Shown here one piece after another: positions 1-6,636 of a stretch of DNA of 34,215 bases; within the stretch, counting starts at the first letter, position 1; the number at the start of each line of letters is the position of its first letter. The notes beneath the pieces are model-generated. The model was given only the letters and a program-made list of their open reading frames with translations, was not told the DNA's origin and ran no database searches. The position numbers were made by a program, and so were the translations under genes. The stretch is from Sphingobium sp. AP50 (GTDB lineage: Bacteria > Pseudomonadota > Alphaproteobacteria > Sphingomonadales > Sphingomonadaceae). The stretch covers positions 1 through 34,215 of the forward strand of contig NZ_FNYZ01000033.1 in NCBI RefSeq assembly GCF_900109095.1, in the 5' to 3' direction.

Positions 1-1
1 T

Positions 2-91
2 GGCGGGGCGGCGGTGTTCCTGTCCTCCAGCGCCGCAAACTATATCCATGGCCATGTTCTGGCGGTCGATGGCGGGTGGCTCGCGCGGTGA
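2..91 (+). CDS. kduD: KduD-like SDR dehydrogenase, 3' end only
   Basis: The window opens inside a short-chain dehydrogenase. The frame starting at base 2 reads through a C-terminal segment containing FLSSSAANYIHGHVLAVDGG and ends WLAR before a TGA. The SSSAANY-x-G-x-x-L-x-VDGGWLAR ending is typical of 2-dehydro-3-deoxy-D-gluconate 5-dehydrogenase (KduD) and its gluconate 5-dehydrogenase relatives. KduD interconverts keto-deoxyuronates released during pectin breakdown, which fits the pectate lyase and esterases downstream. The Rossmann glycine motif and the YxxxK active site lie outside the window, so the exact substrate rests on the C-terminal match and the context. The next gene starts 128 bases later on the same strand with no clear promoter between, so cotranscription is plausible. 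Confidence 0.7.
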   Translation, partial: GGAAVFLSSSAANYIHGHVLAVDGGWLAR

Positions 92-140
92 AGTGAATGC
101 GGGGAGCCCGGAGCGGCCGGTCAATCACGTGCCGCCCAGG

Positions 141-160
141 GCTCCTACTTTCGCAGGAGC
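141..160 (+). other. Small hairpin between kduD-like gene and esterase
   Basis: GCTCCT (141-146) and AGGAGC (155-160) can pair around an eight-base loop. No T-run follows, so it is not a convincing intrinsic terminator. It may be a leader or mRNA-processing hairpin ahead of the esterase, or chance. Confidence 0.25.
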
Positions 161-218
161 ACGAAGGGACAAGAGGAGGGCGCAACCTCCCGCGACACAC
201 AGCAACAGGAGAGGTTCC

Positions 219-1757
219 ATGCCCACTATCGACCGAAGGACGTTGATCAGTACCGGGCTGGCGATGGCTTCTTCTCCGGCCTGGGCGGCGCGGGGCGATC
301 CGGTCGTGACGACCGGCAACGGGCGCATCCGGGGGACTCGCGAAGGCGGGCTGTATGTGTTTCGCGGGGTCCGCTATGGGCAGGATACGGCGCTTCGGCG
401 TTTCCGCGCGCCTGTATCACCGGACCCCTGGCGTGACATACAGTCTGCGACCCGTTTTGCGCCGTCCTGTCCGCAAAAGGGGAAGCAGGCGGCGACCAGC
501 GAGGATTGTCTGTTCCTTAATATCTGGACGCCGGGGCTGGAGCCGGCGGCCCGGCGGCCGGTCATGCTCTATATCCATGGAGGGGCCTATTCCAATGGCA
601 GCGTGGTCGATCCGCTGAACGATGGACGACATCTGGCGGCGCGTGATGTGGTGGTGGTGACGGTCAACCACCGGCTGAATGCGCTGGGCTATCTCTATCT
701 GGCGCGGCTCGATCCGCGCTTTGCCGATAGTGGCAATGCAGGGCAACTGGACCTGATCCTGGCGCTGCGCTGGGTGCGGGACAATATTGCGGCCTTCGGG
801 GGCGATCCCGCCAATATCCTGGTCTTCGGCCAGTCGGGCGGCGGCGCCAAGATCGCGACGATGATGGCGATGCCCGCCGCCAAAGGGCTGTTCCATCGCG
901 CCGTTACGATGAGCGGGCAGCAGGTGACGGCGAGCGGGCCGATCAATGCGTCGCGCCGCACGGCCGCCTATCTGGCGAAGCTGGGCGTGTCGTCCGACCA
1001 TCTCGATCCGTTGCTGACCATGCCGGTCGAGCGGCTGATCGAGGGGCTGGAGGCGGACGATCCGATCTTGGGCGGCGGGCTTTACATGGGGCCGGTGCTG
1101 GACATGAGATGGCTGGAGCGGCACCCCTTCTGGCCCGATGCCGCGCCGCAGGGCAATGCGATCCCGATGATGCTGGGCAATACACGGGACGAGACGCGGG
1201 CCTTCATCGACCCCGACGGGCCGCTGATCCTGGGGCTGGACTGGCGCAATCTGCCGGCGCGGATGGCGGGGGAGTTGCGGATGGACCTGTCACCCGAATG
1301 GATCGTCGCCCAATATCGGGCGCACTATCCCGCCTGGTCGGCCGAGCGCATCTTCTATGCCGCGACGACGGCCGGGCGCAGTTGGCCGGGGCAGGTGATC
1401 GAGGCGGAGGCGCGGGCACGGGCGGAGGCGCCGACCTGGGTCTATCAGGTCGATTTCCAGTCCCCGACCCAGCCGCGCCGTGGCGCGCCGCATAGCATGG
1501 ACATTGCGCTGGCTTTCGGCACGCTGGATGCGCCGGGCCCCTTCACCGGAACCGGCGCGGACGCGCGGGCGGCTTCGGCGGCGATGATGGATCGCTTCCT
1601 GGCCTTTGCGCGCCGGGGCGATCCGGGCTGGGCGCAATATCGGCTGGACCGGCGGGCGACGATGATCTTCGACATTGAGAGCGCCGTGGCGGACGATCCG
1701 CGCGGGTGGGAGCGGGAATTATTCGCCCGCGTTCCCTATATCCAGCCGGGTAGCTGA
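219..1757 (+). CDS. Exported type-B carboxylesterase
   Basis: This 512-residue alpha/beta-hydrolase belongs to the carboxylesterase type-B (COesterase) family. The nucleophile sits in GQSGGG (Ser206), a variant of the usual GESAGG elbow. The acid is probably Glu325 in GNTRDET and the base His425 in GAPHSMD. The N-terminus IDRRTLIST followed by a short hydrophobic stretch ending AWA looks like a twin-arginine signal peptide, so the enzyme should act in the periplasm. The ATG at 219 has an AGGAGAGG-type ribosome site, and upstream in-frame starts would overlap the preceding dehydrogenase and carry no export signal. In this pectin locus it may remove acetyl, methyl or feruloyl esters from pectic oligomers; the substrate is inferred from context only. 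Confidence 0.85.
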   Translation: MPTIDRRTLISTGLAMASSPAWAARGDPVVTTGNGRIRGTREGGLYVFRGVRYGQDTALRRFRAPVSPDPWRDIQSATRFAPSCPQKGKQAATSEDCLFLNIWTPGLEPAARRPVMLYIHGGAYSNGSVVDPLNDGRHLAARDVVVVTVNHRLNALGYLYLARLDPRFADSGNAGQLDLILALRWVRDNIAAFGGDPANILVFGQSGGGAKIATMMAMPAAKGLFHRAVTMSGQQVTASGPINASRRTAAYLAKLGVSSDHLDPLLTMPVERLIEGLEADDPILGGGLYMGPVLDMRWLERHPFWPDAAPQGNAIPMMLGNTRDETRAFIDPDGPLILGLDWRNLPARMAGELRMDLSPEWIVAQYRAHYPAWSAERIFYAATTAGRSWPGQVIEAEARARAEAPTWVYQVDFQSPTQPRRGAPHSMDIALAFGTLDAPGPFTGTGADARAASAAMMDRFLAFARRGDPGWAQYRLDRRATMIFDIESAVADDPRGWERELFARVPYIQPGS

Positions 1758-1797
1758 ATAGGAAATCGCGCGCTTAACTTCGCACATTTCCCGTGGA

Positions 1798-1813
1798 TTC
1801 TGAAATTTCAGAA
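1798..1813. repeat. Perfect 16-base palindrome
   Basis: TTCTGAAATTTCAGAA is identical on both strands and lies 41 bases after the esterase stop codon in A/T-rich DNA. It could be a dimeric repressor site or a weak stem. No T-run follows it, so it is not a clear terminator. No second copy was noticed in the window. Confidence 0.55.
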
Positions 1814-2090
1814 CAGATGTTGGAAATATTATTACTAGTCCAGACAGGGCGATGATGATCCTGTGCAACATGGTTCAAAGAGCCAGCGCGATCATAGCTA
1901 TATGGCATCGAGTAGGATAGGGCGAGGGGGAAGGTTTGGCTTCCAAGGCGAACAAGGCGCCTGTTCGTCGTGCATGGGCCGGTTGCGGACTGTCTTGTTC
2001 GGAGCGACGCCACCGCAAAAGCAGCATCTCTGTCGCGACGGCTGTCGATCAAGTCTCGCCATTCCTCTGTGGTGGCGCGAACGTCCGGAT

Positions 2091-2121
2091 TTGACAGGAG
2101 TTGCCGATCGAACGTCATAAA
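2091..2121 (+). promoter_or_regulatory. Putative sigma-70-type promoter for the lipoprotein gene
   Basis: A perfect TTGACA (2091-2096) is followed, after 18 to 19 bases, by an A/T-rich CATAAA-like -10 region (about 2115-2121). It lies about 110 bases upstream of the ATG at 2231 and is on the same strand. Inferred from sequence only. Confidence 0.4.
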
Positions 2122-2230
2122 ATTGTTGGTCGGCAGCATAAGGCTGACCCTCAGTAACGGGCTGTCGTATTTATCGCTGGAAACGTGACCGCGAAGTTGG
2201 CTAACGATCTGTCTTCATTTGGGGGAAGCG

Positions 2231-3181
2231 ATGAAGGCTCGGGTAATTGCTGCGCTCTGTGGAGTGTCGGTCCTCGTGGCTGCGTGTTCGCAATCGCCGG
2301 AGGCGGTAGCTGACGGTAATTCGTCAGCGGGCGATGAGTCTGACGGCATCTTCAAGGGAGCAGTTGGCAAAGTCGCTCAGACCTGTGAGGGCAGCGGGAT
2401 CGTCACCAACGATGAGTTCTCGGTGAACGGCTCCGTCGATCTGCGTTCCAAGCCTAGCGAAAGCTCTAAAAAGATCGTCAACGAGAAAGCCAGCAGCATT
2501 CTTCACACGACCGAATACCAGCAGGTCGATTACAGCGAGCGTTTGAAGGAGGTTTGTCGCCAAAAGGACTGGTCGAAAATCCAAGTGCTAGAACCGGATT
2601 GGCTGACCGATGTGACCGGGTGGGTCCCCGTTAAAGCTCTACGGGCCATTCAGCGTGATAGCACGGGCAAGCGGACTTATGTCGAGGCCGACTTCTCATG
2701 GGATAGGGACAGCGATGCGTTCAAGCCCAAGCTCGTCGCGGCGGTGAACCGGATCGTGCGCGAGAATGCTCGCTGTCCAACTGTTGATCCCGGCACGCTC
2801 AGCAAGAGCGGCCCCCGAAGCAAACCGGGTAAGCCTGTTTTCTATGTCACCTGTCAAGGTGAGCAGCCTTTCAATGTCTGGTTCGAGCCGTCCGATGCGG
2901 CCGACAAGGGGAAGAGCTTCTCGGCGATGCGAAACGTCGATCGTGGCGGTGCTGTGCAACTGTGTGAGCAGGCGGCCAAGGAAGCGGCAAACAACCCTCA
3001 GACGGTCAGTTTCAGCAAATTCATGGATCTCGCCTTTGTGCCATATGCGAACGGCAACACGCGCATCATCAGCAGCTTCACGGCGAAGAACACCTTCGGT
3101 GTCGAGAGCAAATTCCGCATCGAGTGCTTCTTTGAGGGTAGTACCATGACCGAGCGGAACATCGAGGAAGGTCGCCGCTAA
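2231..3181 (+). CDS. SH3-domain lipoprotein, unknown function
   Basis: The protein is 316 residues. It begins with a lipoprotein signal (MKARVIAALC... LVAAC; acylated Cys19), so it is probably anchored in a membrane facing the periplasm. Residues about 55-125 resemble a bacterial SH3 domain: they contain GSVDLRSKPSESSKKI, a conserved-looking core, and end in GWVPVKALRAI. The C-terminal half (about 150-316) has several cysteines and no family I recognise. The ATG at 2231 follows GGGGGAAG; an in-frame TTG four codons earlier is less likely. Composition is less GC-rich and codon choice less biased than in neighbouring pectin genes, and the product has no obvious role in pectin use. It may have been acquired. 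Confidence 0.7.
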   Translation: MKARVIAALCGVSVLVAACSQSPEAVADGNSSAGDESDGIFKGAVGKVAQTCEGSGIVTNDEFSVNGSVDLRSKPSESSKKIVNEKASSILHTTEYQQVDYSERLKEVCRQKDWSKIQVLEPDWLTDVTGWVPVKALRAIQRDSTGKRTYVEADFSWDRDSDAFKPKLVAAVNRIVRENARCPTVDPGTLSKSGPRSKPGKPVFYVTCQGEQPFNVWFEPSDAADKGKSFSAMRNVDRGGAVQLCEQAAKEAANNPQTVSFSKFMDLAFVPYANGNTRIISSFTAKNTFGVESKFRIECFFEGSTMTERNIEEGRR

Positions 3182-3334
3182 TTTAAAGTCCGCTCTCAGG
3201 CGCGGGAAAGTCTAAGCTTCACGGCGACAAGGCGGATAGCGGCCGGGGAACGCCCTTCAGCGGCGAATCTGGCTGACACTCCACGGTTCAGCACGCGGTG
3301 GTGCATCGGCATGGCCGTTACAGGGCCAGATGTT

Positions 3335-3353
3335 CCGGCCAGCCATGGGCCGG
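3335..3353 (-). terminator. GC hairpin after the cupin/pectate lyase operon
   Basis: CCGGCC (3335-3340) and GGCCGG (3348-3353) pair around a seven-base loop, 19 bases beyond the stop of the minus-strand cupin gene. There is no clear T-run, so termination or 3'-end protection is only a suggestion. Confidence 0.25.
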
Positions 3354-3371
3354 CTGCCGCCTATCCTGCGT

Positions 3372-3764
3372 TTACTCCTTCACCGGATAGGCAATGATCA
3401 GCGCCAATGGCTCCGGCCCCGTCTGCCTGATACCTACGACGGCGCCGTCGTATAGATAGGCGGTCATGCCGGCGGTGAGGCTGCGGGTTTCGCTGTCGGA
3501 GGTGACGTCGCCGGTGCCGGAGAGGACGTGATAGACCTCATCATGGGCGATGGGGTGCAGGCCGATGGCGGCGCCGACATGCAGGATGCGCTTGCGGAAC
3601 TCCATGCGGCGCGGCTGGGGTACGGCGTCGCTGATGCGATAGGCGGTGCTCATGCCGATCGCGCCATGGGGTGGGGGCTCTTCGCGCATCACGCTCTGTT
3701 CGTCGATCACCGCCATGGGTGGCGCGGCGGACGCGGCGGCCAGAAGGAGGAAGGCGTGGATCAT
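3372..3764 (-). CDS. Small secreted cupin protein
   Basis: This 130-residue protein has a short hydrophobic N-terminus (MIHAFLLLAAASAAP) likely to be a signal peptide, then a single cupin barrel. The metal-ligand pattern is visible as His70, His74, Glu76 and His79 in GLHPIAHDEVYHVLSGTG, with a second cupin motif near 113-125. Its ATG overlaps the pectate lyase stop as ATGA, so the two are translationally coupled. Pectin clusters often carry a cupin (KdgF) that opens unsaturated uronates; this one shares fold and context, but its export signal differs from the usual cytoplasmic KdgF, so function is left open. Confidence 0.75.
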   Translation of the reverse strand: MIHAFLLLAAASAAPPMAVIDEQSVMREEPPPHGAIGMSTAYRISDAVPQPRRMEFRKRILHVGAAIGLHPIAHDEVYHVLSGTGDVTSDSETRSLTAGMTAYLYDGAVVGIRQTGPEPLALIIAYPVKE

Positions 3765-5185
3765 GGGCGCGTCCCGCTTTCACCCTGCCGCATCATCTTG
3801 TCGCGATCAGACAGATGTTCGGCGATTTCCGCTTTCTGGCCGGGGTAGCGGCCCGATTGCGGTTCCATCGTATCGAGATTCCAGTCACCCTCGACAAAAG
3901 GCGCACGGGTCTGGGCCATTTTCGGATAGCCGCCGACCTGTTTTTCATCGTCGATGATTTCGCCGCGTCCCTCTGCCACGAAGAAGAGGACGCGCAGATC
4001 GTCCGCATCGCGGTCCCAGGGGCGGGCGCCAGCGCGGGCCAGCACATGGGTTTCCACGTCACGCGCGGGCAAGACCTGCGTACCGGGCCACCACACGGGC
4101 GGGGCGGGTAGATCGTTCAGCTTTGCGCGGGTTTCGCCATAGCGGCCGAACATAGGCAGCGGCTGGCCGAACTTGTCGACGGCGATATTGTCCTTGCCAT
4201 GATAGTCGAGGTCGCCATCGCCGCCCAGCGTGAGGAAGGGCAGGCCGATGGCGGTCGACACACCGCCGCGCAGGACATTGCCGACGGCGGAAATTTTGCC
4301 GGTCTGATAGGGATGATCGCCCCATTCCAGCGCCATCAGATTATAATGGACCGCGCGTTCGCCCGGATCATAGAGGATATTGTTAACCAGTTCGACCTGG
4401 CCACCGCCCTTCACCAGCGGGTTGCGCTCCATATTATGGGCATAGATGTTCCGCCAGATCAGGATCTGGCTGGCATTGTCGTGGATCAGCGTGCCCTTGC
4501 TATGCTCGCCCTTGGGATGGGAGGCGTTGGCCAGCCCCTCCGCCGCGAGATTATAGGAGAAGGTGATGGCGTGGCTGGTATTCTGCCGCCACTCGTCGGG
4601 CGTCTTGCCTTCGAAGCGCGGGCCGGAGGCGGACATATTCTCGTCGATCGCCCAGGTGAAGCTGCAATGATCGATCACGACATGATGGGCGGCGACGGTG
4701 GAAAGGGCATCGGCCTCCCAGCCGCTGAGTTTTGGCTGGCCGTCGACCCCGGTGCGGATGCGGATATGGCGCATCACCACGTCATGGGTGGCGATGTCGA
4801 CGCCGGTCTTGATGAGGGTGATGCCGGGCGAGGGCGCGGTCTGGCCGGCGATGGTGACATAGGGTTCGCTGATCTTGAGCGTTTCGCGCCCCATGTCGAT
4901 GATGCCGCCGACTTCGAACACGATGATGCGGGGGCCTTTGGCCTCCAGCGCCGCCTTGAAGCTGCCGGGGCCGTCCGGGGCGAGGGTGGTGACGCGGAGG
5001 ATGCGGCCGCCACGTCCGCCCGGTGTGGTCGCGGCCCAGCCGACGGCGCCGGGGAAGGCGAGGGTGCTGGTCGCCTGTTCCTTCGCGGGCGGGGCGGCGA
5101 TGGCGGGAAGGGGCAGGCTGATGGCGGTCAGGCCGAGCAACATAAGGGCGGCCAGCGGCAGCCGGTGCGGCAGGGGGGGCTTCAT
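3761..5185 (-). CDS. Secreted pectate lyase, PL1-type
   Basis: The protein is 474 residues. A signal peptide (about residues 1-31, hydrophobic core LPLAALMLLGLTAISLPLP) precedes a parallel beta-helix of the polysaccharide lyase 1 type, with the family-typical IAGQTAPSPGITL segment. Candidate calcium ligands are Asp172 in VIDHCSFTW and Asp181 in WAIDEN. The likely catalytic arginine is Arg254 in MERNPLVKGG. It should cleave polygalacturonate by beta-elimination outside the inner membrane. The ATG at 5185 has a GAGGAGAG ribosome site seven bases upstream; longer frames lack a signal. The gene is first in a two-gene unit with the cupin, divergent from the hydrolase at 5377, and shares the 5247-5260 operator region. 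Confidence 0.88.
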   Translation of the reverse strand: MKPPLPHRLPLAALMLLGLTAISLPLPAIAAPPAKEQATSTLAFPGAVGWAATTPGGRGGRILRVTTLAPDGPGSFKAALEAKGPRIIVFEVGGIIDMGRETLKISEPYVTIAGQTAPSPGITLIKTGVDIATHDVVMRHIRIRTGVDGQPKLSGWEADALSTVAAHHVVIDHCSFTWAIDENMSASGPRFEGKTPDEWRQNTSHAITFSYNLAAEGLANASHPKGEHSKGTLIHDNASQILIWRNIYAHNMERNPLVKGGGQVELVNNILYDPGERAVHYNLMALEWGDHPYQTGKISAVGNVLRGGVSTAIGLPFLTLGGDGDLDYHGKDNIAVDKFGQPLPMFGRYGETRAKLNDLPAPPVWWPGTQVLPARDVETHVLARAGARPWDRDADDLRVLFFVAEGRGEIIDDEKQVGGYPKMAQTRAPFVEGDWNLDTMEPQSGRYPGQKAEIAEHLSDRDKMMRQGESGTRP

Positions 5186-5213
5186 GGCGATCAACTCTCC
5201 TCTTTGCCCATTC

Positions 5214-5246
5214 TTGACATTGGGACGGATCGGCTGCAACTATTTT
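5214..5246 (+). promoter_or_regulatory. Putative promoter ahead of operator 1
   Basis: TTGACA (5214-5219) is followed by an A/T-rich stretch (AACTAT at 5238-5243 with an 18-base spacer, or TATTTT at 5241-5246) that abuts the palindromic operator. The arrangement parallels the one before the TonB-dependent receptor. The -10 assignment is uncertain. Confidence 0.4.
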
Positions 5247-5260
5247 TGACACCGGTGTCC
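5247..5260. promoter_or_regulatory. Operator 1, GACACCGGTGTC palindrome
   Basis: TGACACCGGTGTCC contains a perfect 12-base palindrome (5248-5259) with a central CCGG, the kind of site bound by LacI-family dimers. It lies between the divergent pectate lyase and hydrolase genes, right after a promoter-like element. A near-identical site occurs at 6487-6500. The regulator is not in the window, so the family is an inference. Confidence 0.65.
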
Positions 5261-5323
5261 ATTCCTCGCCCTTTGGACTGGGCCGGAAACTGCCCATCCC
5301 GATATGGAAGGGGGAGGGCAGAT

Positions 5324-5355
5324 GGCCGGTCGGCGTCTGCACGCGCCGACCGGCC
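5324..5355 (+). promoter_or_regulatory. Leader hairpin 1 before the hydrolase
   Basis: GGCCGGTCGGCG (5324-5335) pairs perfectly with CGCCGACCGGCC (5344-5355) around TCTGCACG, and a pyrimidine-rich CTTCTTT follows. It lies downstream of operator 1 and just before the ribosome site (AGGAGAGAG) of the gene at 5377. It could be an attenuator-like terminator or an mRNA-stabilising stem. Its central segment recurs in the hairpin at 9492. Confidence 0.55.
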
Positions 5356-5376
5356 CTTCTTTGTCAGGAGAGAGCC

Positions 5377-6377
5377 ATGAAGGTCGATCGCCGCAGCCTT
5401 ATGATCGGCGGAGGGCTGGCGCTGGGGGCGGCCGGGCGCGGTCTGGCGCAGGCCAGGGCGGATGCGGTGGCGAGCGGAATGGCCGGGAGCGTTCAGCCGG
5501 ACCTGATGATCGATCTGTGGCCGGGCGGTGCACCCGGCATGCCCGCCATTGCGCCTGCCGAGACGGTGCGGGAGCGCAGCAGCGATCCGGCTATTACCGA
5601 CCGTGCCCTGCTGCATATCACCCGGCCGCGACTGGCGGTTTTCCGGGCGCGAAACCCCAATGGCGGGGCGATGCTGGTGATGCCGGGTGGCGGCTATAGC
5701 TGGGTGGTGATCGACAAGGAGGGCTATGAGATCGGCCCCTGGCTGGCGGAGCGCGGCGTCAGCGTTTTCGTGCTTTTCTATCGTTTGCCGGGGATGGCTG
5801 GGCGGCGGGGGCGGACGTGGCCCTGTCCGACGCGCAGCGGGCGATGCGGCTGATCCGGCATCGGGCGGCGAATTTCGGGGTCGATCCGGCGCGGGTCGGG
5901 GCGATGGGCTTTTCGGCAGGCGGGCATGTGTGCGCCGACCTGGCGACGCGATTCGCGGTGCCGACCTATGCGCCGGTCGATGTGGCGGATCGGCTGGTGG
6001 CCCGGCCGTTTCTGGCGGCGCCGATCTATCCGGTGGTGTCGATGTATCGTCCGGACGCACATGAAGGGTCGCGGCGCAATCTGATCGGCGAGTCGCCCGA
6101 TGTGGCGGCGGAGCGACGGCATTCGCCGCAGGAGCAAGTGACGCCGGCCTGTCCGCCCTGTTTTCTGGTCCATGCCGAGGATGATGCTGTGGTGCCGGTG
6201 GAGAACAGCCTGTTGCTGCGGCGCGCCTGGCGGGCGCAGGGGCTGGCAGTGGACACGCATCTGTTCATGCAGGGCGGCCATGGTTTCGGTTTGCAGCGCG
6301 CGGTGGGGAAACCGGTGGCGGTCTGGCCGACTCTTTTTGCCGAATGGGCGGTTAAACAGGGCTTGATGCAGGCGTGA
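5377..6377 (+). pseudogene. Exported alpha/beta-hydrolase esterase, frameshifted
   Basis: Two adjacent frames together encode one esterase of about 333 residues, of the acetyl-xylan-esterase/BD-FAE type. The first frame (5377-5853) has a twin-arginine-like signal (VDRRSLMIGGG), the oxyanion segment MPGGGYSW and ends soon after FYRLPG. The second, open through 6377, has the nucleophile motif GFSAGG, the acid in HAEDDAVVP and the base in GGHGFGL. Restoring one G in the GGGG run at 5790-5793 joins them as YRLPGDGWAAGADVALSDAQ, the expected family sequence. It is either a one-base disruption or a homopolymer sequencing error; everything else looks intact. Promoter and operator 1 lie upstream. Confidence 0.8.
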
Positions 6378-6457
6378 GGCATCAAGAAAATTTCTGTTAA
6401 ATCAAATTAATAGCTGAAATCGCGGCGTCGGGGTCGATCGGATTGCATCAGGGCATA

Positions 6458-6486
6458 TTGACAGCTTTTCGCGTTGCGCGCATTTA
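6458..6486 (+). promoter_or_regulatory. Promoter for the TonB-dependent receptor
   Basis: A perfect TTGACA (6458-6463), a 17-base spacer and CATTTA (6481-6486) form a good sigma-70-type promoter. It ends directly at operator 2, leaving an untranslated leader of roughly 140 bases before the receptor ATG. Confidence 0.55.
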
Positions 6487-6500
6487 TGACACCGGTTTCC
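6487..6500. promoter_or_regulatory. Operator 2, TGACACCGGTTTCC
   Basis: It matches operator 1 at 13 of 14 positions, with one change in the right half-site. It overlaps the expected transcription start of the receptor gene, a position suited to repression. This links receptor expression to that of the pectate lyase/hydrolase region. Confidence 0.65.
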
Positions 6501-6585
6501 AAGAAGGCGACAAGGGATCGGCACAAGCCGACGTCGCTGCTGCGGGAGGGGATGTGATCTGCACCCTTTCCTCGAGAAATACTGG

Positions 6586-6609
6586 CCCGGTCGGTTCGGA
6601 TCGGCCGGG
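6586..6609 (+). promoter_or_regulatory. Leader hairpin in the receptor 5' UTR
   Basis: CCCGGTCG (6586-6593) can pair with CGGCCGGG (6602-6609) in RNA, using one U-G wobble, around GTTCGGAT. It stands 14 bases before the ribosome site GGAGAGGA (6623-6630). Its role is unknown. Confidence 0.35.
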
Positions 6610-6636
6610 GAAAAGTGGGATGGGAGAGGAAAGCTG

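Larger units (their letters stand above)
1758..2230. other. 473-base gene-poor, lower-GC spacer
   Basis: No convincing gene is seen here. Base composition is visibly richer in A and T than the flanking pectin genes, and this continues into the lipoprotein at 2231. The spacer holds a perfect 16-base palindrome (1798-1813) and a promoter-like element (2091-2121) pointing at the lipoprotein. A 121-codon minus-strand frame (1774-2139) was considered and not accepted. The stretch may be the edge of an acquired segment. Confidence 0.5.

Noticed and set aside
1774..2139. 121-codon minus-strand frame, with a protein-like first 45 codons
   Set aside because: The second half has poor codon use, a plus-strand promoter-like TTGACA element lies inside it, and no family is recognised. 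It could be a gene remnant but cannot be supported.
4199..5380. 393-codon plus-strand frame opposite the pectate lyase
   Set aside because: Low-complexity Gly/Asp/Ala translation antisense to a clear gene; a GC-rich shadow frame.
5191..6060. 289-codon minus-strand frame across operator 1 and the hydrolase
   Set aside because: Pro/Arg/His-rich shadow of the real esterase; it also crosses the promoter region.
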